Assembly: GCA_963727635.1 (NCBI GenBank)
Contig: CAVSHP010000021.1
Coordinates: 310,001 to 374,000 of the forward strand
DNA length: 64,000 bases
Source of the DNA: SZUA-36 sp963727635
GTDB taxonomy: Bacteria > Pseudomonadota > Gammaproteobacteria > Xanthomonadales > SZUA-36
Reading direction: 5' to 3'
Shown here: piece by piece, positions 8,233 through 17,046 of the stretch
Numbering within the stretch: position 1 is the first letter of the stretch
Layout of the letters: every line of letters starts with the position of its first letter
The notes under the pieces: model-generated
Seen by the model: only the letters and a program-made list of their open reading frames with translations
Told to the model about the DNA's origin: nothing
Databases searched by the model: none
Program-made: the position numbers and the translations under genes

Positions 8233-9195
8233 TTATTTCTGTTCTTTCACATGACAATCGCTGCAGCCTTCGCTGGCCTGGACGCCGGTGCCGGATGTAT
8301 GGCATTTCCAGCAGCTTTTATGAATGACCACTTTCGAACTGAGTGTTTCATCCGCGACATTTTCCAGGTTGGTGTGATGGCAATCAGAGCACTTGTAATA
8401 TTGGTTGCTCATATCCGATTTCGGATCGTGGCATATCTGGCATTTGATCCAGGATGAGTCCAGGTATTCCGGGTGTGGGGTGTCCAGCTCACCGGCATGG
8501 ATCTGGTGGTGACACTGCGAGCAATCGATCTCAAGTTCTACTGCGTGCATTTTGTGCGGGAACAGGACGTTGCCGACGGATGATGTGAATGTCACTTTGT
8601 CCGGCATGTTGGTTTCGGCTATCGGGCTTCCTGATTTTGTTTCTGCCTTTCCCGGTATCGGATGGGCGATTTCGGCCCAACGCTGGTCGAAATCAAAACC
8701 TTTGAAGGTCGGGCTTTCGGCGTTATGACAGCGGCCACACGCTTTGGCACTCCGGTCAGACTCTAGCCCGGCGGCCCTGGCGGCCACCGGGTCTTTCATG
8801 ATGTTCCCCGGCTTATAGTCGGAACCGGGACCGTGACAGGATTCACAGCCCACACCTTCGCTGTCGGCGTATTTGCCTTTCTCGCTGACCAATACGCCGT
8901 CGCCCAGAAACACCCGGGTGGTATGGCACTTCAGGCAAGCCGGCTCTTTTTGCGGGTCACCAAGACCCTTGTCGGCGGCGATCTTTGCGGATGCTTCCGA
9001 TGCCAGGATGTCGAAAGCCCTGGCGTGAGCCGATTCGGTCCAGATTGTCCATTGGTCACCAGTCTTGGCCTTGTGACAGGATTTGCAACTGGGGGCTCCG
9101 ACTATTTCAGGCGCCGCGACCGCAGCCTGCGTTGGAACCAGGAGAGAAAAGACAAATAAAAACAAGCAAGCTATAGAAACGTGAAATTTATGCAT
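8233..9195 (-). CDS. Periplasmic nine-heme c-type cytochrome
   Basis: 320 residues with a cleavable signal peptide (about 1-27, ending AAVAAPE). Nine CXXCH motifs are visible: CKSCH, CLKCH, CESCH, CGRCH, CSQCH, CQICH, CSDCH, CWKCH and CSDCH. The first four sit in a region resembling tetraheme c554-type proteins. The last five are closely spaced with extra histidines (FPHKMHA, CSQCHH), as in class III/c7 cytochromes. It takes the place of the sixteen-heme HmcA in the hmc-like order. It is the likely periplasmic electron acceptor or donor of the complex; its terminal partner is not encoded nearby. Confidence 0.9.
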   Translation of the reverse strand: MHKFHVSIACLFLFVFSLLVPTQAAVAAPEIVGAPSCKSCHKAKTGDQWTIWTESAHARAFDILASEASAKIAADKGLGDPQKEPACLKCHTTRVFLGDGVLVSEKGKYADSEGVGCESCHGPGSDYKPGNIMKDPVAARAAGLESDRSAKACGRCHNAESPTFKGFDFDQRWAEIAHPIPGKAETKSGSPIAETNMPDKVTFTSSVGNVLFPHKMHAVELEIDCSQCHHQIHAGELDTPHPEYLDSSWIKCQICHDPKSDMSNQYYKCSDCHHTNLENVADETLSSKVVIHKSCWKCHTSGTGVQASEGCSDCHVKEQK

Positions 9196-9248
9196 AACTG
9201 CCTCACCGGGTGTTCAATAGTGACGGAACCAGGAATTGATTCTAATAA

Positions 9249-10415
9249 TCAGCTTTGCAGAAAAGGCTTCGAAAAGCCCATCAGAAGGTGTTTGTATTCA
9301 TCGTTCTTGCGCTTCTCGCCTTCTTCCGTTTCGCTCGATTCCACCATGGCGGTGGCCTCGATGAATTTTTCTGCAAGCACCTGGTACCTGCTGATTTCCT
9401 GTTGATACCAATCGACCGAATCACGGCCGATTTTCAGATCCTGCAGTTCGTCTGCAAGATTTGATGGCTCCATTGCGCACATCCAGCTCAGTTGAAATGG
9501 CTTGATCGCCAACCACTCGGGGTGCTCGGTATGCTCTGAATTGACAAAGGTAATTTTTCCACTCAGGGGCGAAGGAATATCCAGGCTGAAATCGGCATAC
9601 TTGATGGAAAATAGCGGTTTACCTTTTTCGATTACCTGTCCTGCCTGTGGCAGTTCGACCTGGTCAACCCTGTCAAAGATTTTCCTGATCAGGTCATCCG
9701 GTCCGATCCGGACCATGCCGTTCATCTCGATTTTTGCCCACGCATGCTGAGGAGAGACAAAAACCCCCGCCGGGACATTCAATTCATACTTGGAGCTGGA
9801 TTCATGGGTGCCGGGTTTGATCAGACGGACCTTGTGGCGCATCTGTTTTTCGAGATTGTCCTGCCGCTTTATCAGCGCGGTCTTCAGGAACCCGAGCAAT
9901 TCGTCTTCGGTGAATGGTTTTTCAACGTACGCCATCGCGCCGAACTTCACGGTTTCCACCGCGGTTTCTATCGATGCATAACCGGTTATGACGATGACAT
10001 CGATATCGGGACGCAGATGCTTGACGGCCTTGGTCAATTCAACCCCGTCCATCCCCGGCATCTTCAGATCGGTGAAAACAAAATCGTAGTCATTTTTTCG
10101 AATGAGTCCCAATGCCTCGGAACCCTTTTCCACCGTGTCGATACTGTAACCGGCCAGAACCAGTATTTTTCGAAAACTGCTGAGGATGATCTCTTCATCA
10201 TCCACGGCCAGTATCCGGGCCTTTGGATCGTTCAGTTCAACGCGCTTTAGTGACGGTGCTTCTTCACTCACGTCCAGCTGCAAACCGGTATCCAGTGCGT
10301 GTTCCCTTTCCTTTTTCATACGTGACTCAGTGATCCTTTTCATGAGCACGCGAAGCACAAAGTCAACTACGATAAATGCGATGATCGTGGTGACTACAAT
10401 TAGAGCGACAATCAT
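9249..10415 (-). CDS. Membrane-anchored response regulator with H-protein-like domain
   Basis: 388 residues from ATG at 10415, chosen because GGAGG lies about 9 bp upstream; a longer reading from 10517 lacks such a site. Residues 1-23 form a transmembrane helix. Residues 67-185 are a receiver with D72/D73, phosphoacceptor D116 (VFTDLKMPGMDGV) and K167. Residues about 208-320 resemble the GcvH lipoyl carrier (WAKIEMNGMVRIGPDD, LFSIKYADFSLDIPSPLSG), with a lysine at 272 near the position lipoylated in true H-protein. It precedes the cytochrome gene by 53 bp. A receiver tethered to the membrane beside a respiratory complex suggests local control rather than transcription. Confidence 0.82.
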   Translation of the reverse strand: MIVALIVVTTIIAFIVVDFVLRVLMKRITESRMKKEREHALDTGLQLDVSEEAPSLKRVELNDPKARILAVDDEEIILSSFRKILVLAGYSIDTVEKGSEALGLIRKNDYDFVFTDLKMPGMDGVELTKAVKHLRPDIDVIVITGYASIETAVETVKFGAMAYVEKPFTEDELLGFLKTALIKRQDNLEKQMRHKVRLIKPGTHESSSKYELNVPAGVFVSPQHAWAKIEMNGMVRIGPDDLIRKIFDRVDQVELPQAGQVIEKGKPLFSIKYADFSLDIPSPLSGKITFVNSEHTEHPEWLAIKPFQLSWMCAMEPSNLADELQDLKIGRDSVDWYQQEISRYQVLAEKFIEATAMVESSETEEGEKRKNDEYKHLLMGFSKPFLQS

Positions 10416-10720
10416 GGTACTAATCCTCCGAAGAGCTGAGAAAGTGGTGCCTGCCATCCCGGCAGACCCCGGAGTTCGGGATGGGTGACGCGGTGGCGGA
10501 CCCGTCGGGACGCGCAAGTGTCACCTCGAAAAATTTGATGAAAGTTTTTTGGAAACGGCCCCCGTGTGAAACCTGTTTTTCCAAATGGCAAATTCTGTGT
10601 ACTGGCAGGAACGGTTTTTTCAGATACAACGATTTTGGCTGTCTGAGTGACTACAGAAGTGATTACAGATATCGGTACAGCTAACGCCAAAACTATCAAA
10701 CTAACACCTCTCCCGCTCAT
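10412..10720 (-). CDS. Small protein with one membrane helix, first gene of the respiratory operon
   Basis: 102 residues from ATG at 10720. The N-terminus (MSGRGVSLIVLALAVPISVI) is a hydrophobic helix that could be a signal anchor; the remainder is polar and arginine-rich with no recognised domain. Its TGA overlaps the ATG of the next gene, which supports translation. No clear ribosome site precedes it. The C-terminal half also reads well in another frame, so a frameshift cannot be excluded. I do not recognise a family. Confidence 0.4.
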   Translation of the reverse strand: MSGRGVSLIVLALAVPISVITSVVTQTAKIVVSEKTVPASTQNLPFGKTGFTRGPFPKNFHQIFRGDTCASRRVRHRVTHPELRGLPGWQAPLSQLFGGLVP

Positions 10721-10795
10721 GTCGGGAAGTCGGCCAATTCGGCAAGTTATTTTTATAACCCAATCGCACACTACGCCTCGGTCAAGGTGCTCGTA

Positions 10796-10809
10796 ATGAT
10801 CTAGATCAA
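10796..10809. promoter_or_regulatory. FNR/Anr-like binding site upstream of the respiratory operon
   Basis: ATGATCTAGATCAA matches the FNR consensus TTGAT-N4-ATCAA at every specified position except the first base. It lies about 45 bp upstream of a TATAAA (10752-10757 on the minus strand) that could be the -10 of the operon. Activation under low oxygen would suit a multiheme/NrfD complex. Confidence 0.55.
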
Positions 10810-11069
10810 GTAAATCAGAATTGGTATTCCGGGCCGGGCGGCCAAATTATGAATGAATCTTTATTCATTTATAAAACATTGATATTTAACATTTATTTTT
10901 ATGTTTATAAAAACCTTTTTAAGCACATTGGACGAGCAATTTTAATGCATGTCGAATGACCTGATTTACCTTTGGTTCCAGGGGCCGGCGAATCGGGAAC
11001 TGATGCCTTTCCGAAAAGGTTCAGGCGTTTGGCAAAAGTTTGAAACAGGGGTAAAAACGGTGTGTGTGG
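10810..11069. other. AT-rich intergenic region without a gene
   Basis: Together with 10721-10809 this gap exceeds 300 bp. It is much more AT-rich than its surroundings between 10840 and 10930. It contains a perfect inverted repeat AATGAAT-CTTT-ATTCATT at 10852-10869. No coding sequence or RNA gene is recognisable in the rest. Confidence 0.5.
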
Positions 11070-11450
11070 TTAACGCATCTCCACCACCCGGAAACCAAAG
11101 GGAAGGATGGCAAGCCGGGTCATTTTCAGATGTTGGACTGCAAATGGCAGCCCGATGATGGTGATGGCAAAACATGCTGCGAGGATAAGGTGCAATATGG
11201 CCAGATGCAGACCCGCAAAAAGTATCCAGATGATATTCATGATGACTGAAACGCAGCCGCCCGGTGGTTCAGTTTCGCGGATTTCCTGGCCAAAAGGCGC
11301 CAGGCCCAAAATGGATAATTTGAAGCACTGGATTCCGAACGGAATGCCGATGATAGTGATACACAACACCACGCCGCCAAAGACATAGGCGAACGTGACA
11401 AGGAAACCGCCAAAGACAAACCAGAGGATGTTGAGTAGCAATGACACCAT
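11070..11450 (-). CDS. yccF: YccF domain-containing inner-membrane protein
   Basis: 126 residues with two near-duplicate halves, each a hydrophobic hairpin ending in a GIPFGIQCFKLS or GLPFAVQHLKMT motif followed by LAPFG or ILPFG, which is the YccF signature. It ends on VVEMR. The molecular role of YccF is unknown. It is monocistronic or the last gene after anmK, which ends 5 bp upstream. Confidence 0.88.
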   Translation of the reverse strand: MVSLLLNILWFVFGGFLVTFAYVFGGVVLCITIIGIPFGIQCFKLSILGLAPFGQEIRETEPPGGCVSVIMNIIWILFAGLHLAILHLILAACFAITIIGLPFAVQHLKMTRLAILPFGFRVVEMR

Positions 11451-11454
11451 TCAA

Positions 11455-12574
11455 TTATATATGAGTGACTGCCGGTTCGTGTATCTCACCCAGCAATACG
11501 GGGTGTTTCGCACCGGTGATGGCTGTGGTGTCCTGCGGGTGTCCATATAACCTTTCGCGTGCCAGCCAGGCGAATAACAAGCCCTCCACCCAGTCCGGGT
11601 CGCGACCGTAGCTGGCGGTCGATTCAACTGCAACGCCGGGCAAGGCCGCAGCAATCCTTGCGAGCAGGTATTTATTATGTACGCCGCCGCCGCACACCAG
11701 CACCCGGTCCGGCTGAGCAGCTTTTGCAAGGCTGCGGGCTATGCCTTGCGCGCTTAACTCCGCCAGCGTGGCTTGCACATCGACCGCCGCCAGCTGGGAT
11801 TGGCCCAACATCCGTTCAAGCCAGACCATGTTGAAATACTCAAGCCCGGTGCTCTTGGGCGGCGACTGGCTGAAATAAGGGTCCGCCAGCATACGCTTTA
11901 ACAATTCGGTATCGGTTTTGCCTTTTGCCGCCCAGCGGCCACCGTCGTCGTAATCTTTCTGCATTTGCAGACTGATCCATCCATCCATCAGGCAATTGCC
12001 GGGGCCGCAATCAAAGCCCGACACGCCGCCTCCGGCAGGTAACAGTGTGAGGTTGGCTATTCCTCCCAGATTCAGAATCGCGCGGTTTTCAGAATCGCTG
12101 CGGAACAGATCGTGGTGCAACAGCGGCGCCAGTGGTGCGCCCTGGCCACCCGCCTTTACATCCGCGCTGCGAAAATCGTTGATCACCGTGGTACCCGTAT
12201 TCCTGGCGATCAGATCACCTCTCCCCAGTTGGATGGATTCCGGTGTTTCACCCCAGGGCTGATGCCAGACATTTTGTCCGTGCGAGCCAATGGCCCGTAT
12301 ATCACGCATTTCCAGGCCGGCTTCGCGAACCAGGTTTTGCGCGACGCGAGCAAAGAAATAAGCGAGGTTTTCGTCCAGAAGCCTGGCGGACCCCGGGGGA
12401 TGGGGGCGAGCCGGTTTCGAGCAGTTGCTTCAGAGTCTGCCGGATCGCCGGCGGGTAAGGCGTGCACTGGGCATGCAATATATCCATTGATCCCTGGTCG
12501 AAATTGACCAGCACGGCATCGACACCATCACGGCTGGTGCCCGATAGTATGCCGACGATCAGTTCATCCGTCAC
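11455..12574 (-). CDS. anmK: Anhydro-N-acetylmuramic acid kinase, one frameshift
   Basis: Starts at ATG 12574 (MTDELIVGILSGTSRDGVDA) and switches frame near 12390-12410, next to runs of C and G, to continue as ENLAYFFARVAQNLV and then RAIGSHGQNVWH. ATP-fold motifs are present: LNLGGIANLT, DCGPGNCLMDGW, VCGGGVHN. AnmK phosphorylates and opens anhydro-MurNAc, giving MurNAc-6-phosphate in cell-wall recycling. About 370 residues once repaired, the normal size. It overlaps the end of the M23 peptidase gene by 4 bp, and this pairing is common in gammaproteobacteria. The shift is probably a sequence error. Confidence 0.9.
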
Positions 12575-13898
12575 GGATTGGCCGCAGTAGTGGCATACAT
12601 CGATGCGGACTCAAGCCGGCTCAGTTGCGACAGAATCGGCCCCGTCATCAGTTTGAATTCGGTCAGCTGTGTTGGGCCCAGGGGGTCCGCCTTGGGCAGG
12701 GCAACCGTGCGCGGATTGCGGTGTACACCGTTGACCAGGAATTCATAATGCAGGTGAGGGGCCTGCGCCAGGCCCGTGGCTCCCACGTAGCCGATGACCT
12801 GCCCCTGCTTGACCCGCTGGCCCTGTTTGACGGTTCGCTTGGTGAAGTGCAGGTATTTCGTCACGATGTTGTTTGCGTGCTGGATAAACACGTGGTGGCC
12901 ATTGAACTGGTTGTAGTCCGAACGGATCACCTTGCCATCACCCGCGGCGTAAACCGGCGTGCCTTTGGGCGCCCTGTAATCGATACCGTTGTGGGCCTTG
13001 ATGCGTTTCAATATCGGGTGAAAACGCTTTGGATTGAAGTTGGAGCTGATATAGGAAAAATTCAGCGGTGCACGCAGGAACGCTTTGCGCATGTTGCGCC
13101 CGTCCGGTGCAAAGTACTGGGCCTGTCCGTCGACATCAAAGCGCAATGCCTGGAACTTTTCCCCCTGGTTAATAAAAGTGGCACCGATAATTTCGCCGTC
13201 ACGCAGGAAGCTGCCATCCCTGTAGACCTTTTCATAGAGCAGGTAAAAGCGGTCACCTTCACGAATATCAAGGACAAAATCGATATCCCATCCGAACAGG
13301 TTCGCCAGTTTCATGACCATGCCATCGCTGAGACCGGCCTTCTTGCCGGCGAGAAACAGGGATGAAGTGATGGTGCCGCTGGTTTCGGTGATTTCCGTCA
13401 TCAGTTCACGCGCTTCGAGACTCGCCGACGCCTGTTGTCCGGTCGTAATCGACGATCAGGTAATTGCCTTCTTCGATGGCATAACGCATGCGTTTGAGTG
13501 AGCCATCCTCATAACGCTGGAATTCGAACAGGTCACCCGGGCGAATGTTTTTCAGTTGCCTGGTTTCCGCGTTGATGGACATGATGTCGTGCAGCGTGCC
13601 TGCACCGAAACCCTGCTGACGAAAAATAGCATCCAGCGATTGTCCGGGGCGGACGCTAACGGATTCCCAGTGTTCGGGTTCGGCGGTTGCTGCCGATCCG
13701 CTGTCTGTGAGTTGTGCTGTCAGGCGCGGGTAGCTGCAGAGTTCGAGCCGGTCAGGCAGGTTAAGATCGACCTTGATATTGCCCGTGACGGCTTTTTCAC
13801 GACTTTCAAGTCCCGCCCAGGGCAAAGCCGAAGGCGATGAGAGTCAAGCCAAACAGTAACAACCGGGTCCGGGTAATTCTGAAATGAAACTGCGGCAC
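12571..13898 (-). CDS. M23-family murein endopeptidase (MepM/OapA-like), two frameshifts
   Basis: Begins near GTG 13898 with a membrane anchor (RITRTRLLLFGLTLIAFGFA), shifts frame near 13815, and shifts again near 13410. The middle part has a LysM/OapA-like region (SVSVRPGQSLDAIFRQQGF, NIRPGDLFEF). The C-terminal part is a LytM peptidase with HNGIDYRAPKGTPVYAAGDG and APHLHYEF, which supply the zinc ligands. It cleaves peptide cross-links in peptidoglycan in the periplasm. It is transcribed with anmK and is divergent from tyrS, as in many gammaproteobacteria. The exact start is uncertain because of the shifts. Confidence 0.85.
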
Positions 13899-14135
13899 AT
13901 ATTCCGCTCAGCACGGAAAGTATTTTCTTATTTTTCATGCTGCATATAGACCATCATTTGGAGTCAGGCGTTCAGGCAGCGCCAAAGATACCACACAGGT
14001 GAAGTTCGGAGTGTGAATTTACCGTATTCATGGTGCATTATAAAAAGTTTGGGGTAGTGGCTGGCTGAACAAGGCAATACAATGCCACTTCTTTACTTTC
14101 ATAGCATAAAAACAGGCAGATACACGGACCGATAT

Positions 14136-15339
14136 ATGACAGATGTGAAACAGGCCCTCGCATCTGATCGCGAGGGGTACAGAAGAAATCATCAAGGTCG
14201 AAGACCTGCAAAAAAAACTGGAATCGGGGAAAACCCTGCGCATCAAGGTTGGATTCGACCCGACCGCGCCCGATTTGCATCTTGGTCATACCGTGATCAT
14301 CAATAAAATGCGCCAGTTTCAGGACCTCGGGCACGAGGTGACCTTCCTGATCGGTGATTTCACCGGCATGATCGGCGACCCGACGGGTAAAAATGTCACC
14401 CGCAAACCGCTCACCAGGGAGGAAGTCAGGGAAAATGCCGAGACCTATGCGACACAGGTGTTCAAGGTACTCGACCGGGAAAAGACCAAAATCCGTTTCA
14501 ATTCGGAATGGATGAACGAACTTGGCTCGGAAGGAATGATCCGGCTCGCGGCAAAATACACCCTCGCCCGCATGCTGGAGCGGGACGATTTCGAGAACCG
14601 TTATCGCAGCGGCCAGCCCATCGGCATGCACGAACTGCTTTACCCGCTGGCGCAGGGCTACGACTCGGTGATGCTGAAAACCGATGTGGAAATGGGCGGC
14701 ACGGACCAGAAATTCAATTTGCTGGTCGGACGGCACCTGCAGCAGCACTATGACCAGGAGCCGCAGGTGATCATCACGCTGCCGTTGCTGGAGGGTCTCG
14801 ACGGCGTGCAGAAAATGTCCAAGTCGCTGCACAACTATGTGGGCATTACCGAGGCGCCGGATGAAATGTTCGGCAAGCTGATGTCGATCTCGGATGACAT
14901 GATGTGGCGCTATTTTGATCTGCTGAGCTTCAAGGGCAATGACGAACTGGCGGCGCTGAAACAGCAGGCTGCAGACGGCGCAAACCCGAGGGACATCAAG
15001 TTCCTGCTGTGCGAGGAAATCGTCGAACGTTTCCACGACCGTGAGGCAGCCGATCACCGCCCGTGAGACTTTTATTGCCCGTTTTCAGCGGTGGTGCGAT
15101 GCCCGATGACATTCCGGAAAAAACACTCGACAGCGGCGGGCAGGGCATCGGTATTGCCGCCGCACTGACACAATGCGGATTGACTTCAAGCAATTCCGAA
15201 GCCTTCCGCCTGATTCAAGCAGGGTGGCGTGCGTATCGACGGTGAGAAGGTCAGCGACCGCTCACTGCAACTCCAAACCGGTTTCATTGGCATCCTGCAG
15301 GTGGGCAAACTCAAGTTTTGCAAAGCCCATGTCGAATGA
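14136..15339 (+). CDS. tyrS: Tyrosyl-tRNA synthetase, three frameshifts
   Basis: Start ATG 14136 (MTDVKQALA). Frame changes fall near 14170, 15060 and 15230; repaired it gives about 400 residues. The class I signatures are HLGH (in APDLHLGHTV) and KMSKS (in GVQKMSKSLHN). A C-terminal S4 RNA-binding domain follows (GLTSSNSEAFRLIQAGG, VRIDGEKVSDRS). It charges tRNA-Tyr in the cytosol. Its stop overlaps the tyrA start (ATGA), which links tyrosine charging to tyrosine synthesis. The frameshifts in this essential gene argue strongly for consensus errors. Confidence 0.92.
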
Positions 15340-16469
15340 AGCAACCATTGACACCCGCCGAGTTACTCGAACTGCGCAACCGTCTGGATGACATAGACAG
15401 CGGTATCGTCGACCTGATCGCCGAGCGCCAGGCGGTGGTGACGACGATCGCCGAGCACAAGCTGAAAACCGGGCTGCCGTTACGTCATTACGAACGCGAA
15501 CGCGAGGTCATTGAACGCGGTGTCGCACGTGCGGAAAGCCTCGGTCTATCAGGTTCGGTCGCACGCGACATACTGCAGACCCTGATCCATCACTCGCTCA
15601 GCAACCAGGAAACCCACAAGCTGGTGCATTCCGGCCATGGCCTGGGACGGCGCGCGCTGGTGATCGGCGGTCTCGGCCGCATGGGTGAATGGATGTCCCG
15701 CTACCTGGACATGGTCGGCTACGGTGTTGATGTCGCCGACCGGGTGGATCGGGAGACGCCATTTGGCCGGGTGGATGACTGGGAAGCCCGGGTGCATGAC
15801 TACGACCTGATCGTAGTGGCCGTGCCGCTGAGACCCAGCAACGACATACTGCTGCGCCTGGCGGAATTGAAACCCGAATGCCTGGTGTTCGATATCGGCT
15901 CACTGAAGAGCCCGATGCGTGAAGGCCTGGATGCGATGCGCAGGAACGGCTGTCGCGTGTGCTCCGTTCACCCGATGTTCGGCCCCAATGAGATCGGTCT
16001 TTCCGGGCGTCACATCCTGTTCGTCAATGTCGGCAACCAGCAGGCGATTGCCGAAGCCCGTGCGCTGTTTGCACATACCGCTGCTGATTGTGTCGAATTG
16101 AGTCTCGAGGAGCACGATGAGGTGATGGCATGGGTACTGGGACTGTCGCACCTGGTCAATATCGCATTTGCCGGTGCCCTGGCCCAAAGCGGTGAAAAAG
16201 TGCCGTTGCTGAAACAGATTTCCTCTTCGACCTTCAATGCCCAATTGAAAGTGGCGACACAGGTCGTATCCGAGAACCCTCACCTTTATTACGAAATCCA
16301 GCAGGGAAATGTCAATACTGCGGAAGTGAGCGAGCAGTTTCGAAAGGTGCTGGACGAACTCGTGACGGCGGTTGCCAGCTCTGACGAGGCGGTTTTTACA
16401 CGTCACATGAGCGCTGCGAGGCAGCGTCTTTCGGGTGATGAAAACAAGTCTGGCAACGGGCCAAAGTGA
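15336..16469 (+). CDS. tyrA: Bifunctional chorismate mutase / prephenate dehydrogenase (T-protein)
   Basis: 377 residues from ATG 15336, which overlaps the tyrS stop. Residues 1-90 are an AroQ-type mutase (ELRNRLDDIDSGIVDLIAER, RHYEREREVIERG). From about residue 100 a dinucleotide-binding motif GGLGRMGEWMSRYL starts the prephenate dehydrogenase, with SVHPMFGPN and GLSHLVNIAFA. It makes 4-hydroxyphenylpyruvate for tyrosine. Length agrees with E. coli TyrA (373). Followed with a 4-bp overlap by a Nudix gene. Confidence 0.95.
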   Translation: MKQPLTPAELLELRNRLDDIDSGIVDLIAERQAVVTTIAEHKLKTGLPLRHYEREREVIERGVARAESLGLSGSVARDILQTLIHHSLSNQETHKLVHSGHGLGRRALVIGGLGRMGEWMSRYLDMVGYGVDVADRVDRETPFGRVDDWEARVHDYDLIVVAVPLRPSNDILLRLAELKPECLVFDIGSLKSPMREGLDAMRRNGCRVCSVHPMFGPNEIGLSGRHILFVNVGNQQAIAEARALFAHTAADCVELSLEEHDEVMAWVLGLSHLVNIAFAGALAQSGEKVPLLKQISSSTFNAQLKVATQVVSENPHLYYEIQQGNVNTAEVSEQFRKVLDELVTAVASSDEAVFTRHMSAARQRLSGDENKSGNGPK

Positions 16470-16957
16470 AACAGCTTGCCGATATCGACTGGAGTAACTG
16501 GCAGGCCAGCGATCCCGCGACGCTGGTGTTTGTCATCAGGGATGAAAAAATACTGCTGATCGACAAGAAAACCGGCTTTGGCAAGGGCAAGGTCAACGGG
16601 CCAGGTGGCAAGGTTGAGCCGGGTGAAAGCCCGGAAGCATGTGCTGTACGGGAATGCCACGAAGAGCTGGGGATCACTGTTTCAGATCTCCGCTATTGTG
16701 GCCAGCATCGCTTCCAGTTCGTCGATGGGTATTCGCTGCTCGTGTGGGTATACAGCAGCGAGGTGTTTGCAGGCGTACCGACCGAAACGGTCGAGGCGAA
16801 GCCGCTCTGGTTTCCGCTGGACAGCATTCCCTATGAGCGGATGTGGGAAGACGACCATTTATGGCTGCCCATGGTGTTACGCGGTGAACGATTCCAGGGC
16901 CGGTGGTTGTTCGATGGCGACAGGATGCTCGATTACGAGTTGTTGCCGGACAGTTGA
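16466..16957 (+). CDS. Nudix hydrolase, MTH1-like (8-oxo-dGTP diphosphatase type)
   Basis: 163 residues. The Nudix box is complete: GKVEPGESPEACAVRECHEELGI fits GX5EX7REUXEEXGU; it is given here as GKVEPGE, then RECHEELGI. The surrounding FGKGKVNGPGGKVEPGE and the tryptophan-rich C-terminus (YERMWEDDHLWLPMVL) resemble MTH1-type sanitising enzymes that hydrolyse oxidised purine nucleotides. Start ATG overlaps the tyrA stop by 4 bp, so it is the last gene of the tyrS-tyrA-nudix operon. Substrate is inferred. Confidence 0.82.
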   Translation: MKQLADIDWSNWQASDPATLVFVIRDEKILLIDKKTGFGKGKVNGPGGKVEPGESPEACAVRECHEELGITVSDLRYCGQHRFQFVDGYSLLVWVYSSEVFAGVPTETVEAKPLWFPLDSIPYERMWEDDHLWLPMVLRGERFQGRWLFDGDRMLDYELLPDS

Positions 16958-17046
16958 TCCATTGTAGCCCGGAGTTCATACCGATTTTTTTGCCTCGAAC
17001 GTCAACGATCGGACGCGCCAGAGGACTTTTCCAGGAGAATATAAAA

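Noticed and set aside
10420..10629. Alternative frame with FFEVTLARPDGSATA before the anchored receiver
   Set aside because: It lacks a ribosome site and does not continue into the hydrophobic helix; kept only as a possible frameshift note for the small protein.
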